Origin: Fusobacteriota bacterium
GTDB taxonomy: Bacteria > Fusobacteriota > Fusobacteriia > Bac17 > JAEWOZ01
Direction of reading: 5' to 3'
Assembly (NCBI GenBank): GCA_023399505.1
Contig: JAEWOZ010000074.1
Coordinates: 1 to 9,593, forward strand
DNA length: 9,593 nucleotides
Shown here one piece after another: positions 6,823 to 9,593 of the stretch; position 1 is the stretch's first letter, and each line of letters opens with the position of its first letter. The position numbers and the translations under genes are program-made. The notes below the pieces were generated by a model. It searched no databases, was not told the origin of the DNA, and saw nothing but the letters and a program-made list of their open reading frames with translations.

Positions 6823-8784
6823 ATGTATACAATGTTATTAATTTTCTTAATAAGCAGTTGTTCAAAAACAATTTCTTTCTTGGATAGATCAAAAGAAAAG
6901 AAACTAATTTTAAAAACCGAAGATAAAAAAAGAATTCTAGTTCCTAATTTCATAGAGAACTTTCAACCAAAAGAAAATTTCATGACTTCAATAAAAGAGG
7001 GAAGTTTAAAATCTATTTATTTGCAAACATATCCTTTACATTTATCTATTTATTCTTATATTTATGATAAAAGTAATGAAAATTTTCAAAAGATAGAAAA
7101 AGTTTTAAAAAGTTTTGAGAACTTTAAAAATTTATTATCAGAAGAAGATTTTGAAGAATATATAAATGAACGTATAAATGGTTATGATACCAATGGATTA
7201 ACACCTCTGCATGTAGCTGTTTTATCAAAAGAATACAAAGTTATTGAGCTTATTTTTTCTGAAAAGTATGGTTTTAAATTTGATGTTAATATAGCTACCG
7301 CCTATGAGAAGGTAACTCCTCTCTCCTTGGCAATATCACTTACAATAGGTATTAAAGAAGATACAAAAAATTTACACCAAGATATGAATAACATAATAAA
7401 CAAAATAATTTCATTTAAACCTAAGCTAGGACTATTAGATAAAGATAATATATCTGAATGTGGTTATGCAGCCTTGAGTGGTGATATCGAATTAATTAAA
7501 AATATTATAGAAAATTTAAATTACCAAATCAGTGAAGAAGAGATAAGCCCTTTAGCTCTGTCAGCTGCAAATAATAACTATAATATTTTAAGTTATCTAT
7601 CTGATAAAGAAAATTATCAAAAATGGGGTAACTTAAAAAAATTAGAGTTTGTAAGCTACGTATTTAAAAATAGTAATTTGCAAGAGCTAAGAAAGAGTTT
7701 AAATGAAAAGCCAATTTTAGAAATTATTGAAAAATATATGGAAGAATATAAAAATACTATAGATACAGAAGGAAAAACTCCTTTAATATACTCAATAGAA
7801 TTTAATAATCAAGAAAATATAAATAAAGATTATCTAAAAGAAAATTTATCATATAGTCCTAAGCTAATCTTCGATATATGCAAAAATGATGATAATTATG
7901 AATTTGTTAAAAATCTCCTAAACCAAAAAATAAATTTTGACTTGAGGGATTCTAGAAATAATACCCCTTTACATATTTCATTAAAGAGTGATGCTGTCAA
8001 AATTGCAAGTATTTTAATAAATACAGTTGGTGCGCAAGGAATCAATAAGGCGAATTCTAAAGGCCAAACTCCATTACATATAGCTGCAGCAAATAATCAT
8101 ATTACACTAGTGGAAAGATTGCTAAAAAATCGTGCTGATGTAAACATAACAGATAAGAATGGTAATACACCTTTACATTATGCTGTATTAAAAGAAAATG
8201 TTGAAGTAATAAGACTTCTCATAGGAAATGAAGCCAAATTAGATATTCATAACAATCAAGACGAAGTACCTGCAGATTTAAGTGATAAACCGTATATACT
8301 TCAAGAATTGAAAAGAGAATTACCTAAGGAAATAGACGTAGAAGGATTGAGCAAAGAAATTGCCTTCAAAGTTATGAAAGCTCTAAAAAGTAGTGGAATC
8401 CAAAGTATTACAAGCAAATTAACAGAAGCTAACATTGAAGAAACTAAAGAAAATTCCCAAGAGGATGAAATTCTTAAAAGAGCAAGGAAGTTGCTAAAAG
8501 ATATATCAGGAGACCTTGGAAAGATTAACTTGATAGATCTTGATAAAGAATTTGAAATAATAGCTCCAGTATTAACTTCATTGAACCACACTGAAGATAG
8601 AGTAATTATAAAAGATGCTTCTCGAGCAATTAATAAATACATCAGAAAGATAGAAGGCTCTTCGAAAGAGAATTTGAAAAGAAACAATATAGATCCAGAG
8701 AAGGTAAGCAGCGTTCTAGGATCCATATCAAAACAATTGGAACAACTTAAAGAGCAACCTGTAATACAACAAAATGTTCAGTAA
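6823..8784 (+). CDS. Ankyrin-repeat putative lipoprotein (unit 3, intact)
   Basis: 653 residues. The N-terminus MYTMLLIFLISSC resembles a very short lipoprotein signal peptide with a good lipobox (Ile-Ser-Ser-Cys 13) but no positive charge before the hydrophobic part, so export is likely but not certain. Ankyrin repeats are seen near 123-155 (NGLTPLHVAV), 162-200, 212-235, 241-262 and 314-332. The three best come in a row: 378-408 (NNTPLHISL), 412-443 (GQTPLHIAAANNH...DVNITD) and 445-476 (GNTPLHYAVLKENVEVIRLL). Residues 500-653 form an unrecognised, mostly helical, charged tail ending in Gln-rich sequence. The repeats should bind a protein partner, as is usual for ankyrin domains; the partner is unknown. 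It lies 21 nt behind the other intact ankyrin gene and ahead of a terminator, so the pair looks like an operon. Confidence 0.9.
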   Translation: MYTMLLIFLISSCSKTISFLDRSKEKKLILKTEDKKRILVPNFIENFQPKENFMTSIKEGSLKSIYLQTYPLHLSIYSYIYDKSNENFQKIEKVLKSFENFKNLLSEEDFEEYINERINGYDTNGLTPLHVAVLSKEYKVIELIFSEKYGFKFDVNIATAYEKVTPLSLAISLTIGIKEDTKNLHQDMNNIINKIISFKPKLGLLDKDNISECGYAALSGDIELIKNIIENLNYQISEEEISPLALSAANNNYNILSYLSDKENYQKWGNLKKLEFVSYVFKNSNLQELRKSLNEKPILEIIEKYMEEYKNTIDTEGKTPLIYSIEFNNQENINKDYLKENLSYSPKLIFDICKNDDNYEFVKNLLNQKINFDLRDSRNNTPLHISLKSDAVKIASILINTVGAQGINKANSKGQTPLHIAAANNHITLVERLLKNRADVNITDKNGNTPLHYAVLKENVEVIRLLIGNEAKLDIHNNQDEVPADLSDKPYILQELKRELPKEIDVEGLSKEIAFKVMKALKSSGIQSITSKLTEANIEETKENSQEDEILKRARKLLKDISGDLGKINLIDLDKEFEIIAPVLTSLNHTEDRVIIKDASRAINKYIRKIEGSSKENLKRNNIDPEKVSSVLGSISKQLEQLKEQPVIQQNVQ

Positions 8785-8800
8785 TAAGAACATAAATATA

Positions 8801-8833
8801 GAACTCCTTTATTCAAACAAAGGAGTTTTTATT
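8801..8833 (+). terminator. Intrinsic terminator of the ankyrin gene pair
   Basis: The 9-bp stem AACTCCTTT (8802-8810) with AAAGGAGTT (8819-8827) closes an 8-nt loop and is followed by TTTTTATTA. It lies 17 nt after the stop of the second intact ankyrin gene and separates it from unit 4. Confidence 0.9.
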
Positions 8834-8883
8834 ATACTTTTTAATAAAATTGTAGTGAATGCCTAGCAAATCTATAGTAGCCT

Positions 8884-8912
8884 TTTAAAAAATTATGAAC
8901 AAAGAGTATAAT
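8884..8912 (+). promoter_or_regulatory. Possible promoter of unit 4
   Basis: A perfect TATAAT (8907-8912) stands 17 nt after TTTAAA (8884-8889; 4 of 6 matches to TTGACA), 44 nt before the ATG at 8957 and downstream of a terminator, where a new promoter would be needed. Confidence 0.4.
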
Positions 8913-8946
8913 TTCTAAGAAAATGGGAAGAAAATTTATTTTTATG

Positions 8947-8951
8947 AGGAG
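8947..8951 (+). promoter_or_regulatory. Shine-Dalgarno of the unit 4 opening ORF
   Basis: AGGAG lies 5 nt before the ATG at 8957. An ATG at 8953 is too close to it and gives only a 13-codon nonsense product, whereas 8957 gives a signal peptide. Confidence 0.6.
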
Positions 8952-8956
8952 AATGG

Positions 8957-9593
8957 ATGAGAAGTATAATAATATCTTTATTCATACTAAATTGTAGTAA
9001 AAGTATGAAAGAATTAACCTGTAGAAGTAAAATAGGAAATGAATATTGGAAATATATAAAAGAAGATAAAAGTAAGGAATTGGGAGAATTTTTGAATGAA
9101 CCCTTTAAATAAGGATATAGACATAAATAGCAAAAATAAAGAGGGGGAAACATCATTAATATTAGCAACTAAATATAATAGCTTGGAAGTAATGAACTTA
9201 TCATTAGATATAAAATGAATAGTAAGAATTAATAAATAAAAATTTAAGCTTAATAGTTTCAAATATTCAATTTTAAAATGGATTAATAATGAATGAAATT
9301 ACTTTAATAAACTTAACTGGTGCAAAATATGATACGTGGCAATAGAATATGATAATTTGGAAATAATAAATACTATTATCAAAAATAAAAACAAGAAATT
9401 TTATCTTTCAAATGATTTTGTAATTTTTTAGAAGGCCAAAAAGATGATATAAGAGCAAATTAAGAAGGAAGAGCTTTAGTTTTTTGATGAAAGAAAAAGA
9501 CGTAAATTATATTTTTCTTATAAACGCAGCATTTAGATCTAATTATAAAGAAAATATGACCTCTTTCCTAGTATTTTTATCTCATACTATTTA
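8957..9593 (+). pseudogene. Decayed ankyrin-repeat lipoprotein gene (unit 4, runs off the window)
   Basis: The opening ORF (8957-9112, 51 codons) begins MRSIIISLFILNCSKS, a lipoprotein signal with Cys 13, and continues to KELGEFLNEPFK before TAA. Shifting by one base at the CCC of 9101-9103 continues into an ankyrin repeat (DINSKNKEGETSLILATKYN) up to TGA at 9216. More ankyrin-like text follows in other frames: AIEYDNLEIINTIIKNKNK (open frame 9333-9431) and, in a third frame open from 9448 to the edge, KEKDVNYIFLINAAFRSNY. The IKEDKSKELGEFLNE segment resembles IKKADENKYTQALEFLNE of pseudogene 1, placing both in one family. The promoter and SD look intact, so a short 51-residue lipopeptide could still be made. 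The downstream end is outside the window. Confidence 0.7.

Overview
This is a strongly AT-rich bacterial window in which every gene runs on the + strand. It has two unlike halves. Bases 1-2890 hold the 3' part of a compact translation operon, rpsB-tsf-pyrH-frr, with 1-nt overlaps or a 2-nt gap between genes and a good intrinsic terminator overlapping the end of frr. Bases 2891-9593 are accessory DNA: a tandem family of ankyrin-repeat proteins with short lipoprotein-type signal peptides.

The ankyrin block appears to hold four related units in a row. Unit 1 (3105-4549) is a decayed gene that can be followed through at least four frameshifts and four in-frame stops. Units 2 (4873-6801) and 3 (6823-8784) are intact genes of 642 and 653 codons, 21 nt apart, each with a clear Shine-Dalgarno, and followed by an intrinsic terminator. 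Unit 4 (8957 to the window end) is again decayed: its 51-codon opening ORF runs by one frameshift into ankyrin-like sequence in other frames. Units 1, 2 and 4 begin with the same kind of signal peptide ending in Leu-Asn-Cys. Units 1 and 2 share a short block with mostly synonymous differences, so they look like true paralogs that were once both translated.

The organism cannot be named from this window. The housekeeping proteins are ordinary bacterial forms. Very low GC, ankyrin-protein expansion and gene decay suggest a host-associated or intracellular lifestyle. Low-GC endosymbionts such as Dependentiae or Rickettsiales-like bacteria, or spirochaetes, are possibilities; the Asn at -1 of the lipobox is a form known from Borrelia lipoproteins. 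This placement is inference only.

Functionally, the first half makes ribosomal protein S2 (with an unusually long charged tail), EF-Ts, UMP kinase and ribosome recycling factor. The second half probably makes two envelope-anchored proteins that bind other proteins through ankyrin repeats. I see no tRNA, rRNA, CRISPR array, transposase or defence system. The most unusual aspect is the tandem ankyrin-lipoprotein locus, with decayed copies on both sides of two live ones.
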